Origin: a virus
DNA length: 52,196 nt
Reading direction: 5' to 3' (one strand)
IMG/VR virus record: IMGVR_UViG_3300024506_000008
Span: 1-52,196 of that record
Position 1 is the first letter of the stretch, and each line of letters opens with the position of its first letter. A program made the position numbers and the translations under genes. Under the pieces are notes generated by a model. It searched no databases and was not told the origin of the DNA. It was given only the letters and a program-made list of their open reading frames with translations. Shown in pieces: positions 18,467-26,740 of the stretch.

Positions 18467-18949
18467 TTAAGTTAAAGATCCAGTCGCTAAACTATTTAAA
18501 ACTTCACCGACCATATTCTTAGCTACAACTTGCACAGGCTTGCTCTGATAAGAATTGTAAGCGTGAACTAACCTATTTAATTCGGCGCCGTGATCTTTTG
18601 ACAAAATTACAAACTGTTTGCTAACTTCGTTGCCATTCAAGAAAGTAACAGAAGAATCTTCATCACGAATTGAAACAACATTATTTGTCGGCGTTGCGCT
18701 TCCAATTGTTTTGATTGCATTGCGCGACTTCTTTTTGTAATAATGCATCAAATAAAGGTGCTTGAGGATGTTCTGCTCCTCTAACCCTAAATCACTAGAA
18801 GCGCCGCTATAATCTGTGTATATGAGACTGTTAAGCTCGCCAAGGTTGGCTGACAGCCAGCCAGAAATCATACTGATATTTGTCTCACCAGTATCGCCGT
18901 CGAATTCGTAATAAAAAATTCCACTCGCTATCTCTTGGATGTTAGCCAT
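18467..18949 (-). CDS. Hypothetical virion protein, probable head-tail adaptor
   Basis: A 160-residue protein with an acidic N-terminus (IFYYEFDGDTGETNISMISGWLSANLGELN), a helical segment with basic residues near 62-80 (ILKHLYLMHYYKKKSRNAI) and a mixed C-terminus. The pattern of an N-terminal part naming strand-loop-helix then LKHLYLMHYYKKK is typical of small connector proteins that contact the portal. It overlaps the upstream SAP-like gene by 8 nt and is in the minus-strand unit that begins downstream of the capsid gene terminator. No enzymatic motif is seen. Confidence 0.4.
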   Translation of the reverse strand: MANIQEIASGIFYYEFDGDTGETNISMISGWLSANLGELNSLIYTDYSGASSDLGLEEQNILKHLYLMHYYKKKSRNAIKTIGSATPTNNVVSIRDEDSSVTFLNGNEVSKQFVILSKDHGAELNRLVHAYNSYQSKPVQVVAKNMVGEVLNSLATGSLT

Positions 18950-19337
18950 TTAAAACCTTGTTTAATTGTTCTCTCTGATCATCAGAGAAAATTTGTTTAG
19001 CTTGCGGCTGGGGTACAAAATATCCCCTGCTCGCAACATTTTGAGTGTCAAATTGACGAAGTAGTCGCTGCTTTAAATTTGGCCTGCTTCCAGCAGGATC
19101 AATTTTTAGCTTGCTAGCGAGAGCTTGAATTTGACGATCAGACATAACGTCTAGATTCTCTTCAAAAATCTTGCGGTTAGCTGTTCCAAAAATATTAATT
19201 TCTGTGATTCCGAGAGTCTTTTCTAGCTGTCTGATTTTATCCCTGTATTCGGGCGAGTTCTTATCTTGTATAGAATTAATTTCGTCAATAAGATTTGTCT
19301 TTTTAGGAGCCTTGCTTTGTCCAGTAGAGATTTCCAT
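18942..19337 (-). CDS. Small protein with SAP-like DNA-binding motif
   Basis: A 131-residue, helical and basic protein. Residues 69-92 (LASKLKIDPAGSRPNLKQRLL region) fit the SAP helix-extended-helix motif used for DNA binding: a hydrophobic helix, a G-x-R turn and a second helix with KQRLLRQF. The rest is charged and possibly coiled. It starts after its own promoter motif at 19354-19363 and is coupled to the next gene by an 8-nt overlap. Near head genes it could be a DNA-contacting internal or neck protein; this is a guess. Confidence 0.45.
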   Translation of the reverse strand: MEISTGQSKAPKKTNLIDEINSIQDKNSPEYRDKIRQLEKTLGITEINIFGTANRKIFEENLDVMSDRQIQALASKLKIDPAGSRPNLKQRLLRQFDTQNVASRGYFVPQPQAKQIFSDDQREQLNKVLNG

Positions 19338-19353
19338 ATAAGATAATACTCTA

Positions 19354-19363
19354 TATTTTACAC
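19354..19363 (-). promoter_or_regulatory. Late-type promoter motif GTGTAAAATA
   Basis: On the minus strand GTGTAAAATA ends 16 nt before ATG at 19337. It is just downstream of the capsid gene terminator (19391-19415), so it can restart transcription. It is identical to the motif at 31654-31663. Confidence 0.55.
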
Positions 19364-19383
19364 TTTTCTATGTTATAGAGAAT

Positions 19384-19415
19384 AAAAAAACCCGCCCCTT
19401 TCGAGGCGGGTTTTT
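19384..19415. terminator. Rho-independent terminator after major capsid gene
   Basis: Stem CCCGCC/GGCGGG with an 8-nt loop, flanked by T5 on the plus strand and by A7, giving T7 on the minus strand. It follows the minus-strand capsid gene, as expected for an abundantly transcribed unit. Confidence 0.9.
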
Positions 19416-19429
19416 GCTAAACATTAACC

Positions 19430-20575
19430 TTAGACGATCTTGCCTACGAGGGCGCGGGTGTCGAGGATGATACGACCCTCTTCCATCGAACCGAAGTAGC
19501 CGATCTTGTTCTGACGGATGCTGTACTGGTCGTCAGCAACGAGGGTGAACTCGGCGCTGGAGTCTGGATCAGTAGCAACAACACGGAGCAGGGACTCACG
19601 GGAGCGGTCGATACCAACGAGGATCTCTTCAGTTGCACCATCGAACTGGGCAGCGCCAGTGGAACCGTCAGCCTTAGCGAAGGTGTCGGAACCAGCAGCG
19701 GTGTCGAAGATGGTGTTGAACTTCTGACCTTTACCCATTTCACCGAACTCAAGGATGGATACGCCATAGAAGCTGGGGATACCAGCGCTGTTGTAAACAG
19801 CCATACGCATCTCATCAGGAGCGGCGATACCGTTCTCGCTGCCGTTGCCAGCAGAAGCGACGGAGGGCGAGCCCTTGACATTGATGGGGTTGTAGGCCAT
19901 AGCGCGGATCTGCTCGACGATCTCTGGGGAAACCAGAAGATCGCTCAGGCCACCACGGGCGCCACCAGCAGGAGTACCCTTAGCCCAAGAGGTGTTGATA
20001 CGCTTGCCGAGGGTGAGCAGTTCGTTCAGGTCAGCCAGCAGGAAACGACCAGCGGCATTGGCACGTTGAACGTGATCTTTACCATTGGTGGTAGCGGTAG
20101 CGAGAACGGACATTACGAGGTTAGCAGAGGTGCGCTCCTGTTTCAGGAGGATTTCCTGAGCCATACGGGTGAAGGTCTTGGCGACAACATCCATACGGTG
20201 CTTGGCGGCGTACTTGCGGTCGAACGAAAGTGCGCTGTCAAGGCTGTAGGTGGTGATCTTCATCTCCGATACGGTGGGAAGAACCTGATTGGTGGGGAGA
20301 CCGCCAGCTACTGACTGCGAGTATACAGTGATGTAGTCCTCGTCATTGATGTCGAAGTAGAGGTCGAGTGGGATGCTGGGATTATCGTCAGCGTTAAAAG
20401 GCAGAGTGGTGAACAGATTGCTCAGTGTGGGAGCATTGTTTACAACTTCCGCGAGAACGGGGCCGATAAATTCAGCAAGGGCGACTTGAGCGTCATAAGC
20501 AACGGTGCGATTACGGCTAGCCATTGCTTTGATAAGCTCAACTTGTTCTGGAGTGCGCTTTAAGGTGATTTTCAT
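19430..20575 (-). CDS. Major capsid protein (HK97-like fold)
   Basis: A 381-residue protein encoded next to decoration, protease/scaffold and portal genes. It begins with a helix MKITLKRTPEQVELIKAMAS, then has a P-x-L-Y-F region (IPLDLYFDINDEDY), a middle with conserved ALSFDRKYAAKHRMDV and a C-terminal strand set. Codons are strongly biased (GC-rich, preferred), unlike the AT-rich neighbours, as in highly expressed virion genes. A clear Shine-Dalgarno AAGGAA lies 10 nt before ATG, rare in this window. A strong terminator follows. The fold is assigned from order and length. Confidence 0.75.
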   Translation of the reverse strand: MKITLKRTPEQVELIKAMASRNRTVAYDAQVALAEFIGPVLAEVVNNAPTLSNLFTTLPFNADDNPSIPLDLYFDINDEDYITVYSQSVAGGLPTNQVLPTVSEMKITTYSLDSALSFDRKYAAKHRMDVVAKTFTRMAQEILLKQERTSANLVMSVLATATTNGKDHVQRANAAGRFLLADLNELLTLGKRINTSWAKGTPAGGARGGLSDLLVSPEIVEQIRAMAYNPINVKGSPSVASAGNGSENGIAAPDEMRMAVYNSAGIPSFYGVSILEFGEMGKGQKFNTIFDTAAGSDTFAKADGSTGAAQFDGATEEILVGIDRSRESLLRVVATDPDSSAEFTLVADDQYSIRQNKIGYFGSMEEGRIILDTRALVGKIV

Positions 20576-20594
20576 TTAGATAGTTCCTTTCTTA

Positions 20595-21224
20595 TTACAT
20601 GCGCAGACCAACTACGGCGAAGACGCCAGAGAACTGGTCATTGAGGTTTGCAGTTGAGGTGAGGGGTGAGCGTGAGCCGGTGCCGAGAACGATACCGAGT
20701 TTGCCACCGTCACTGTGCAGACAGCCGGTGATCTTGCCGCCATTAGCGGAAAGTTTGAAACCGGAACCAACGGTCAGGGTGCCGTCGATAGCGTTTGCGC
20801 CGAGGGTGAAGATGCCACGGGTAGCGACTGGAACGGCTTGGCCGGGCAGTACGCACATAAGCTCTTCAGCCTTCTGGCGGTAATAGAGAAGTTTCTCACC
20901 GTTCTCATCAAACTTTGCAGTCTGACGGAGGGTAAGACCAAGGCAGTTAGTCAGGTCGCCAGAGGCGGCAGGAGTAACCTTCAGATTAACCTTGGGATAG
21001 GAGTTAGCCCCCATAAAGGGGTAGTCAGTTTTGCCGAGGTAAGAGTCGGTAGCGTAAGAGACTGGGTCGAGGTCAAAGTTACCAGCGGAAACTTTAACGA
21101 AGACACCAGCATCACCAGTACCAACACCAGTTACGTTCTCGTTGACAGCTGCGTCAACAAGGGCGTACATGTTTACCACATCATGTTCGTCATATTGACG
21201 GAACGGTAGAAGACGATTTGCCAT
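20595..21224 (-). CDS. Probable capsid decoration protein
   Basis: A 209-residue beta-rich protein rich in Gly, Ala and Val, without Cys-rich sites or enzyme motifs. It opens MANRLLPFRQYDEHDVVNMYAL; later there is GGKLGIVLGTGSRSPL and a C-terminal FSGVFAVVGLRM. Optimised codon use, GC content and position directly upstream of the capsid gene match those of a capsid-binding decoration or cement protein. A Shine-Dalgarno AAAGGA lies about 8 nt before ATG, and a late-type motif is 17 nt upstream. It might also be a head-tail structural protein. Confidence 0.5.
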   Translation of the reverse strand: MANRLLPFRQYDEHDVVNMYALVDAAVNENVTGVGTGDAGVFVKVSAGNFDLDPVSYATDSYLGKTDYPFMGANSYPKVNLKVTPAASGDLTNCLGLTLRQTAKFDENGEKLLYYRQKAEELMCVLPGQAVPVATRGIFTLGANAIDGTLTVGSGFKLSANGGKITGCLHSDGGKLGIVLGTGSRSPLTSTANLNDQFSGVFAVVGLRM

Positions 21225-21241
21225 ATAGTTATCCTTTAATT

Positions 21242-21251
21242 TGCTTTACAG
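21242..21251 (-). promoter_or_regulatory. Late-type promoter motif CTGTAAAGCA
   Basis: On the minus strand CTGTAAAGCA ends 17 nt before ATG at 21224, just after the protease/scaffold stop codon at 21262. It would separately boost the decoration and capsid genes, which also carry the clearest ribosome binding sites in the window. Confidence 0.45.
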
Positions 21252-21261
21252 TTAATTTTTA

Positions 21262-21969
21262 TTATTTGGAATAGCTTACGCTAATATTTTCGCGAGAGAA
21301 AGCTTTTGCAAACTTCTCACGGAGACTGGGTTCGCCAGAAATCTTGCTATCTGGCGCGGTGTTTGTCGCTTTAGCGCTTTCGAGGGCGGCATCGACATCG
21401 GGCTTCTTCTCTTCGACTTTAACCTCTGCGGTTACAGTGGAAGCTTTGCTAACTTCCTTGAGACGAGCCTCGACTTGCTCGGAAATCTTCTTTTCGATCT
21501 CGGCCTGCTGGGCTTTGACGAACTCTTTGTTTTTGTGCTTCCAAATAGCATTGAACTTCTCTTTGTAAGAAGCGAAAGCCTCTTCGGAAGCGTCAAGAGC
21601 TTGGACTTCACCGATAACCAGCTTGCGATCATCATCAGAAAGATCGAAAGCGGCATCAAGTTCAGCTACGCGAGCATTCTGACGAGCGAGAGCTTGCTCT
21701 TCGGCTTGAACTTTCTTAATTTGATTAAGCTCCTCTTGAGTCTTGGAAAGCTCTGACTTCATCTGCTCTACGGAAGCGACAGTCTCTTTATAAAGCTTCT
21801 CAGCTTGCTCTTTAGCGTTTTTCTCTGCGGACAGAGACTCGCGATACTCTGCATCCTTTTGCTTGATAGCTTCTACGAATTGGCTGGTCATTGAAGCGAC
21901 GGCCTCTTCACCAAACTTTTTCTCCAAAAGGGCAGACTTAAGTTCTGAAATAAGTTTTTCTAAGTCCAT
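21262..21969 (-). CDS. Nested scaffold protein from internal start
   Basis: ATG at 21969 is in frame in the protease/scaffold gene (codon 306, MDLEKLISELKSALLEKKFGE). From it the frame gives 235 residues: coiled-coil scaffold without the protease. Just upstream there is a promoter-like TGTAAAAAATA (21978-21988) after GATAAAAA, and the surrounding bases are A/T-rich, so a separate mRNA is likely. Nested scaffold genes inside protease genes are known, for example lambda Nu3 within C. Confidence 0.5.
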   Translation of the reverse strand: MDLEKLISELKSALLEKKFGEEAVASMTSQFVEAIKQKDAEYRESLSAEKNAKEQAEKLYKETVASVEQMKSELSKTQEELNQIKKVQAEEQALARQNARVAELDAAFDLSDDDRKLVIGEVQALDASEEAFASYKEKFNAIWKHKNKEFVKAQQAEIEKKISEQVEARLKEVSKASTVTAEVKVEEKKPDVDAALESAKATNTAPDSKISGEPSLREKFAKAFSRENISVSYSK

Positions 21970-22884
21970 ATGGTTTATATTTTTTACATTTTTTATCACT
22001 GAAATGGAATTTGATTTTTTATTCGTCAAGAAGGCGGCGACCTCTTCACGAAAATCCGCAGAAGATTCTTCTGTCTCGATATCTTGATTTTCTTCCTCTT
22101 TGTCGTCTTCTTTTTCGTCCTCCGAGTCTTTTAGAGAAATACTGGCATCGTTATCAAAAGCGACGACGCCATTAACTTGTGCCGCCGGATTAGTGGTAAA
22201 ACCGCCGCCAAGAGGATAAATCTCTCCAACAATCAAACGATAAATTGGAGTGCCATCTTTCATCTTGCCGCTGCCGCCCTTTGCTTTTAAAAACTGAGAA
22301 AGTTCTTGAACTTGCGCTGCATCAGTGACAATCTCTGCTTCTTTGAGTGACTGGCTTCCAATAGCTAAGTAATAGCTGCTAAAACCAATTTCCCAGCTTG
22401 CTGAAATTGCATTATTGAACTTATCATTCTTATCAGAGTTGCGCAACATTAAGGAAGTGAACGACTTGTCTACAGTTCTGTAGATGACGCCTGCGACAGA
22501 AAGATAAACTGGATCAAGAGTGCGAGCGGCGTCATCGTCGCTCATAAACTCGTTTGTCTGAAAATTATTAAACGAATAATTGGTGATGTGCCCGACAACT
22601 CGCTTCTTGTTGTGCTCAATATTCAGATATTTATGCAGGAATCTTTTTGCAATCTTAGAAGCAGTGGCGCCAGAAATGCCATCGCCGTTATTGTTAATCA
22701 TATTTGGAACAGCAAGATTGAATGAAACGCCCAGCAAATCTGGGTTGTTTTCTATATCAATATTTGGCGAAAGTTTTTTTAATTCGTCGAGCGAAGCTTT
22801 TGAAATAAGCGGAAAATCTGTGTCCCCAAGTTTATGACAGGCGAATGAGATGCCGTCTAATCTTGTTTTGTATTTGAAAGACAT
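21262..22884 (-). CDS. Prohead protease / scaffold fusion protein
   Basis: A 540-residue protein with two parts. Residues 1-260 look like a prohead maturation protease: the segment 120-165 (LDPVYLSVAGVIYRTVDKSF, then NAISASWEIGFSSYYLAIG) has the strand pattern of such enzymes, though no catalytic triad can be named with certainty. Residues 306-540 are highly charged coiled coil (long K/E/Q/A helices) as in scaffolding proteins that are removed from the prohead. Linker 260-300 is acidic. It lies between portal and decoration/capsid genes, the standard place for these functions. Confidence 0.6.
   Translation of the reverse strand: MSFKYKTRLDGISFACHKLGDTDFPLISKASLDELKKLSPNIDIENNPDLLGVSFNLAVPNMINNNGDGISGATASKIAKRFLHKYLNIEHNKKRVVGHITNYSFNNFQTNEFMSDDDAARTLDPVYLSVAGVIYRTVDKSFTSLMLRNSDKNDKFNNAISASWEIGFSSYYLAIGSQSLKEAEIVTDAAQVQELSQFLKAKGGSGKMKDGTPIYRLIVGEIYPLGGGFTTNPAAQVNGVVAFDNDASISLKDSEDEKEDDKEEENQDIETEESSADFREEVAAFLTNKKSNSISVIKNVKNINHMDLEKLISELKSALLEKKFGEEAVASMTSQFVEAIKQKDAEYRESLSAEKNAKEQAEKLYKETVASVEQMKSELSKTQEELNQIKKVQAEEQALARQNARVAELDAAFDLSDDDRKLVIGEVQALDASEEAFASYKEKFNAIWKHKNKEFVKAQQAEIEKKISEQVEARLKEVSKASTVTAEVKVEEKKPDVDAALESAKATNTAPDSKISGEPSLREKFAKAFSRENISVSYSK
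21978..21988 (-). promoter_or_regulatory. Internal late-type promoter motif TGTAAAAAATA
   Basis: It lies inside the protease/scaffold gene, 8 nt before the in-frame ATG at 21969, and is preceded by GATAAAAAA, as the motif before the tail tube gene is. The protein here (SISVIKNVKNINH) is poorly constrained linker, consistent with a DNA signal shaping codons. Confidence 0.45.
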
Positions 22885-22887
22885 ATA

Positions 22888-24807
22888 TTACTTTACAGCA
22901 GAATGATAAAAAATTGCCGCAGAATATTCTTCTAATAAAAATTCATCGGCAGTCTGCGAAACTTGTGGCAGCGGCTTCAGCTTCTCAATTTCATCAAGAT
23001 TAGCCATACATTTTTGCAAAGTAGATACCCAATTCTCCCTGTCAGATGATACCACGACCTTCTTGCATAACTCTACAACATTCTGCTTCTGCTGCTTTGA
23101 AAGCTTCTTGACTTTAAACTTGTCAGCAACAAAGTCTTCGGAAGCTTTCATAAAAGCATCGACTTCATAAACAACAGCCTGAATATCTTTGCGCGAAGCT
23201 TGGTTAGGAGTGCCAAGAGGTCTACCAGAAGTGCTATTGGTTGGGGCTCCGGTTGGAGCAGAGGGAACAGCGGGTGGTACTACAGGAACACCGCCAACAA
23301 TTGGGTTATAATAACCCTTTTCTCTCTCAGAGATGTACTGCTCCTGCGCGGGCGCGAGCGCGCGCGCGTCTGGGAGTTTGCCAGTTTGAATAGCCTCGAT
23401 ACCTTGCTCTGGAGTAAGAATAGAAAGCTCCATCAAACGAGAGATCGTTCTCATGTACTGGGTCTCGTCCTTCAAATCAATCTCGGTGAATTTGGCTGTA
23501 GGATAAGCTCTGAACCCAAGATCTTTCGAGATACGGATAATCTCTGGCTGGATAATGTCGTTAAGGAAAGAGTTTCTAGCCTCTTTCAAACGCTCCATAA
23601 AGAAACTAATCTTTGCGTTTTGCCCGTTATACTTTTCCTCTCCAAGCAATACATTCATCAAACCTTCTTTAATATCTTGATTTAAGATCTTATACTTTTC
23701 TTCGCCAACGACTTTCTTTAGGTCGGGAATTACGAAGTCTGCCTTGGTGGTGTAGTCAGAAACTAAAACGCGACCAACGCTTTCGTTCATAAAAAGGTTT
23801 TGCATTGCGGTCATATTGGCGGGATTAACACCGCCCTTGTCCGGCTCTGCGCCCATTGTAATCAAAAGAATAACGTTCTCGACTGTGCGCGAGATAGCCT
23901 GATCAATGTGCTTGAGTTCAATCTTGGCGTTTACATCCTCTAAAACAGGATAAGCGAAAGGAATTGCGAATGGCTCGTAATCCTGCTTCTTGTAAAATGA
24001 ATAGAGCAAATATTGGGGATCGAGCTTCATCTTTAGACCGTCTCTAAAGTATTGCTTACTCTTGATCTGCTCTTGAACCTCTGGAGGAAAACCTTTAAGA
24101 AGTTCTACATCGGCATCATCTTTTGGATTCTTCAGTCTCTCAAGTTCATACTCGGAAAGCACCTTCTCGTAAACAGCCTCTGCAAACGAACTGGAAATCT
24201 TCGCAACGATTTCATAAGGATTGATCAAGATATAGCGAAGGGGAACACGATTGTTAACGATACCGTTCTCACTAAGGCCAGAAAGAAGTTTAAAATCTTC
24301 AGCGTTAAACTTGCCGTCTATACGGTAATAGAAAATATTTCCGCTGCGATAATACTCGCGGAAGTACTGATCTTTCATCTTCCACAGCTTGATCTTCTTA
24401 AACCATTTGCTGAAAAATTCTCTGCTTCTTTCGGTGCCACCCTCTAAATAGATGTCTGTATTAGCAAACTCGGTCGCAATATCGATTGTGTTTCTGACAA
24501 TTGCGACATTTGCGTAAGCTTTTTGACAAAGAAGAATAGCGTCTCTTACATCTACGCCGTCTTTAGAAAAATCAAAAGGAAGCAAGCCTTGGCTTAACAG
24601 CGCATATCTGCGAATGTTAGAATCTGTACCATTCGCAGGCATTCTGCTCTTAGTGGAAGAGGAATTAGAAACTGTTCTGGAAGCCTGAGAGACCTCGTTA
24701 AAGTAAGAGCCGCCTACTAACTTTGGCTCTACAGGAGGCTGGGCCAGAACCTCTGGCTTTTTGTTCCTATTCCAATATTCAGATTTTTTGATATAAGAGC
24801 GGGCCAT
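22888..24807 (-). CDS. Portal protein
   Basis: A 639-residue protein between large terminase (upstream) and the protease/scaffold gene. It has the usual portal features: an early conserved part KDGVDVRDAILLCQKAYA (about 82-99) and NVAIVRNTIDIATEFAN, then FREYYRSGNIFYYRIDG (about 148-164), LRYILINPYEIV, and a long helical stretch. The C-terminus has a Pro/Gly/Thr-rich linker (PPAVPSAPTGAPT, about 526-538) and a charged helical end. It forms a ring at one capsid vertex through which DNA is packaged and joins the tail. Start at ATG 24807, 65 nt after the terminase stop. Confidence 0.75.
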   Translation of the reverse strand: MARSYIKKSEYWNRNKKPEVLAQPPVEPKLVGGSYFNEVSQASRTVSNSSSTKSRMPANGTDSNIRRYALLSQGLLPFDFSKDGVDVRDAILLCQKAYANVAIVRNTIDIATEFANTDIYLEGGTERSREFFSKWFKKIKLWKMKDQYFREYYRSGNIFYYRIDGKFNAEDFKLLSGLSENGIVNNRVPLRYILINPYEIVAKISSSFAEAVYEKVLSEYELERLKNPKDDADVELLKGFPPEVQEQIKSKQYFRDGLKMKLDPQYLLYSFYKKQDYEPFAIPFAYPVLEDVNAKIELKHIDQAISRTVENVILLITMGAEPDKGGVNPANMTAMQNLFMNESVGRVLVSDYTTKADFVIPDLKKVVGEEKYKILNQDIKEGLMNVLLGEEKYNGQNAKISFFMERLKEARNSFLNDIIQPEIIRISKDLGFRAYPTAKFTEIDLKDETQYMRTISRLMELSILTPEQGIEAIQTGKLPDARALAPAQEQYISEREKGYYNPIVGGVPVVPPAVPSAPTGAPTNSTSGRPLGTPNQASRKDIQAVVYEVDAFMKASEDFVADKFKVKKLSKQQKQNVVELCKKVVVSSDRENWVSTLQKCMANLDEIEKLKPLPQVSQTADEFLLEEYSAAIFYHSAVK

Positions 24808-24871
24808 TTTGGTAGTTCTTTATATTAAAAGTTACACGCAAAAGTCCAAAAGTACTTTGTTTTGCTTTTAT

Positions 24872-26740
24872 TTATCGAGCGAAAAACGGCGTAAAAGTAG
24901 AAGATACTGATTGCATCTGACATTCCATCATATCAAAGTAGACTTTTGTCATCCAGTTGCCCAAGACAAGACAGGAATAAGAGTCTTTTCTCGTTTTCTC
25001 TGCGCCACTTTGACGCTTTAGTTCTGGCGGCAAGTCAAAGCTTTGATGGCCGTTTGCAGTTGTTGTCGGAATAATTAACGAACATTGAGCTTTCACCAAT
25101 TCGATCATGTCTGCTTGATGGTCTACAAAATCTACCATCTTTGCCTCGATGCTTTGAGTATCTTCTTGATCTCTTACAAACTTTAAGTTCTTGATAGGAA
25201 TTGTTTTACCCTTTTGAGTAGTAAAATCATCATTGACCGCTTCAGCAGCGAATAAAATTTTTCTATGATCAAAGTTAGACTGTAATAGTTCGTTACCATA
25301 TCTTATCCAAGTGCTAGTCGGAACTCGTAAATAACAAATACGCCTCTGTTCTAAGCTATACGCTGATCTTGCCTTCCTGAGTTCTGTTTGATAGCTCTCT
25401 GGGGAATCAAAATCTGCCTCAAACATCTTTACTTCGATTTTTGCGTTTTTGAATAACTCACTTTCATTTGCAGCATTAATGAATTGGACACCGCCATTGT
25501 AGTCGCCGCACATCGCTACGATATTAAAGCTGGTCATTAAATAATGGAGATATTCGATATGCTTTTTCAGATTTGCGCCAGAAACTGCGTAGTTATGAAC
25601 AAGAACGCCCCTCTTATTTGCTTTATCCAACTTTATGACATTCATCGCAAAATCGTCAGAAGACTCATTTTCTGCCCAAGAAGGGTCAAAACTAAGAATG
25701 TATTCAGCGGTTTTTTCTCCAGCCACCTCTATGCTTTGACCTTCGCCAGCTTTTATGGTGCATTCGTGCATCTTGCTGAGTTTAAAGTAACCAGAAGAAT
25801 CATCCATAAATCTAGAGCCGAACTCTCTCATAAACTGTGATTCAGACATCGTAGATTTTGCCTGCGTCAAAAGACTCTCGTCATACAAACCCTGCGGAGC
25901 AACATCATAAGAAAAATGCAAAATGGCTCTTGTCGATCCACCCTTACCGTCTTTTTCTGGGTAATTGATCAGTGACTCGTACTGCTTGTAAAGCTTGTAC
26001 ATATACTCAAACTGATAAGAGGCTGACGAAAGCACAATAATTTTATTATTAGGCCAACGAAAGCGATCCTCCTCTTTCATATCGCCGCGTTTAATTAACT
26101 CAGTTTCCAAATCGTATACCTGTTTTCTTTCAGTTGGATTTTGCACAACAGAAAGGAACGGAATAATAACTTCGTTGAAGATTCTTTCTGGCATCAACAA
26201 GAACTCGTCGATCATCATTCTATGAAAGCGGAAGCCACGAAGCTTTTCGCCATCACCAAGCGGCAGACAAGTAATTTTACTACGCCCTATTTCCATCGTC
26301 CACTCGTCCGAGCTTTTAGAGACCTTTGTGATGCACTGTTTTAAAAATGCTGCATTTGGCTTTTCAGAGATCTCTTCAATCTTACGGAAAATCATTTTTG
26401 CCTGACGAAATGTTTTGCTGACAATGCCAATATGAACGCCCTGATTCAAGATGGCGTCCAAGGATGCAAAAACTGCACAAGTAAAACTCTTGGAAAGACC
26501 ACGGCTCCAAACCATCATCGAGTAGTCGGTCTCAAACATCGTCTTGATTGCGAGATGCTGGAACGGGAAAAGCTTAACACCGCATATCATTTCAGAAGAA
26601 AACGATATATTACTACGCAAAAATTTATAGAGCAGGATTTTAGCGTCCCGCTCTTCCAGAAATCCCTTGTGTTTAAGGATCTCTTCGTTTACCTTGCTGA
26701 AGGTGCTTTTTCTTTTTTGGTTTCCTTCGATCCAAGCCAT
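24872..26740 (-). CDS. terL: Large terminase subunit (packaging ATPase-nuclease)
   Basis: A 622-residue protein with an N-terminal ATPase and C-terminal RNase H-like nuclease. Walker A is SRGLSKSFT (residues 79-87), a deviant form common in terminases; Walker B is MMIDE (175-179); the coupling motif is VLSSAS (236-241). Nuclease acids are D352 in LSFDPSW and D413 in CGDYNGG. It powers DNA packaging and cuts concatemers. ATG at 26740 is 52 nt inside the nuclease gene before it, so both are coupled. No frameshift or inactivation of key residues is seen. Confidence 0.9.
   Translation of the reverse strand: MAWIEGNQKRKSTFSKVNEEILKHKGFLEERDAKILLYKFLRSNISFSSEMICGVKLFPFQHLAIKTMFETDYSMMVWSRGLSKSFTCAVFASLDAILNQGVHIGIVSKTFRQAKMIFRKIEEISEKPNAAFLKQCITKVSKSSDEWTMEIGRSKITCLPLGDGEKLRGFRFHRMMIDEFLLMPERIFNEVIIPFLSVVQNPTERKQVYDLETELIKRGDMKEEDRFRWPNNKIIVLSSASYQFEYMYKLYKQYESLINYPEKDGKGGSTRAILHFSYDVAPQGLYDESLLTQAKSTMSESQFMREFGSRFMDDSSGYFKLSKMHECTIKAGEGQSIEVAGEKTAEYILSFDPSWAENESSDDFAMNVIKLDKANKRGVLVHNYAVSGANLKKHIEYLHYLMTSFNIVAMCGDYNGGVQFINAANESELFKNAKIEVKMFEADFDSPESYQTELRKARSAYSLEQRRICYLRVPTSTWIRYGNELLQSNFDHRKILFAAEAVNDDFTTQKGKTIPIKNLKFVRDQEDTQSIEAKMVDFVDHQADMIELVKAQCSLIIPTTTANGHQSFDLPPELKRQSGAEKTRKDSYSCLVLGNWMTKVYFDMMECQMQSVSSTFTPFFAR

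Noticed and set aside
22889-22898. CTGTAAAGTA before the protease/scaffold ATG
   Set aside because: It coincides with the last codons and stop of the portal gene (AVK-stop), so it cannot be separated from coding sequence.
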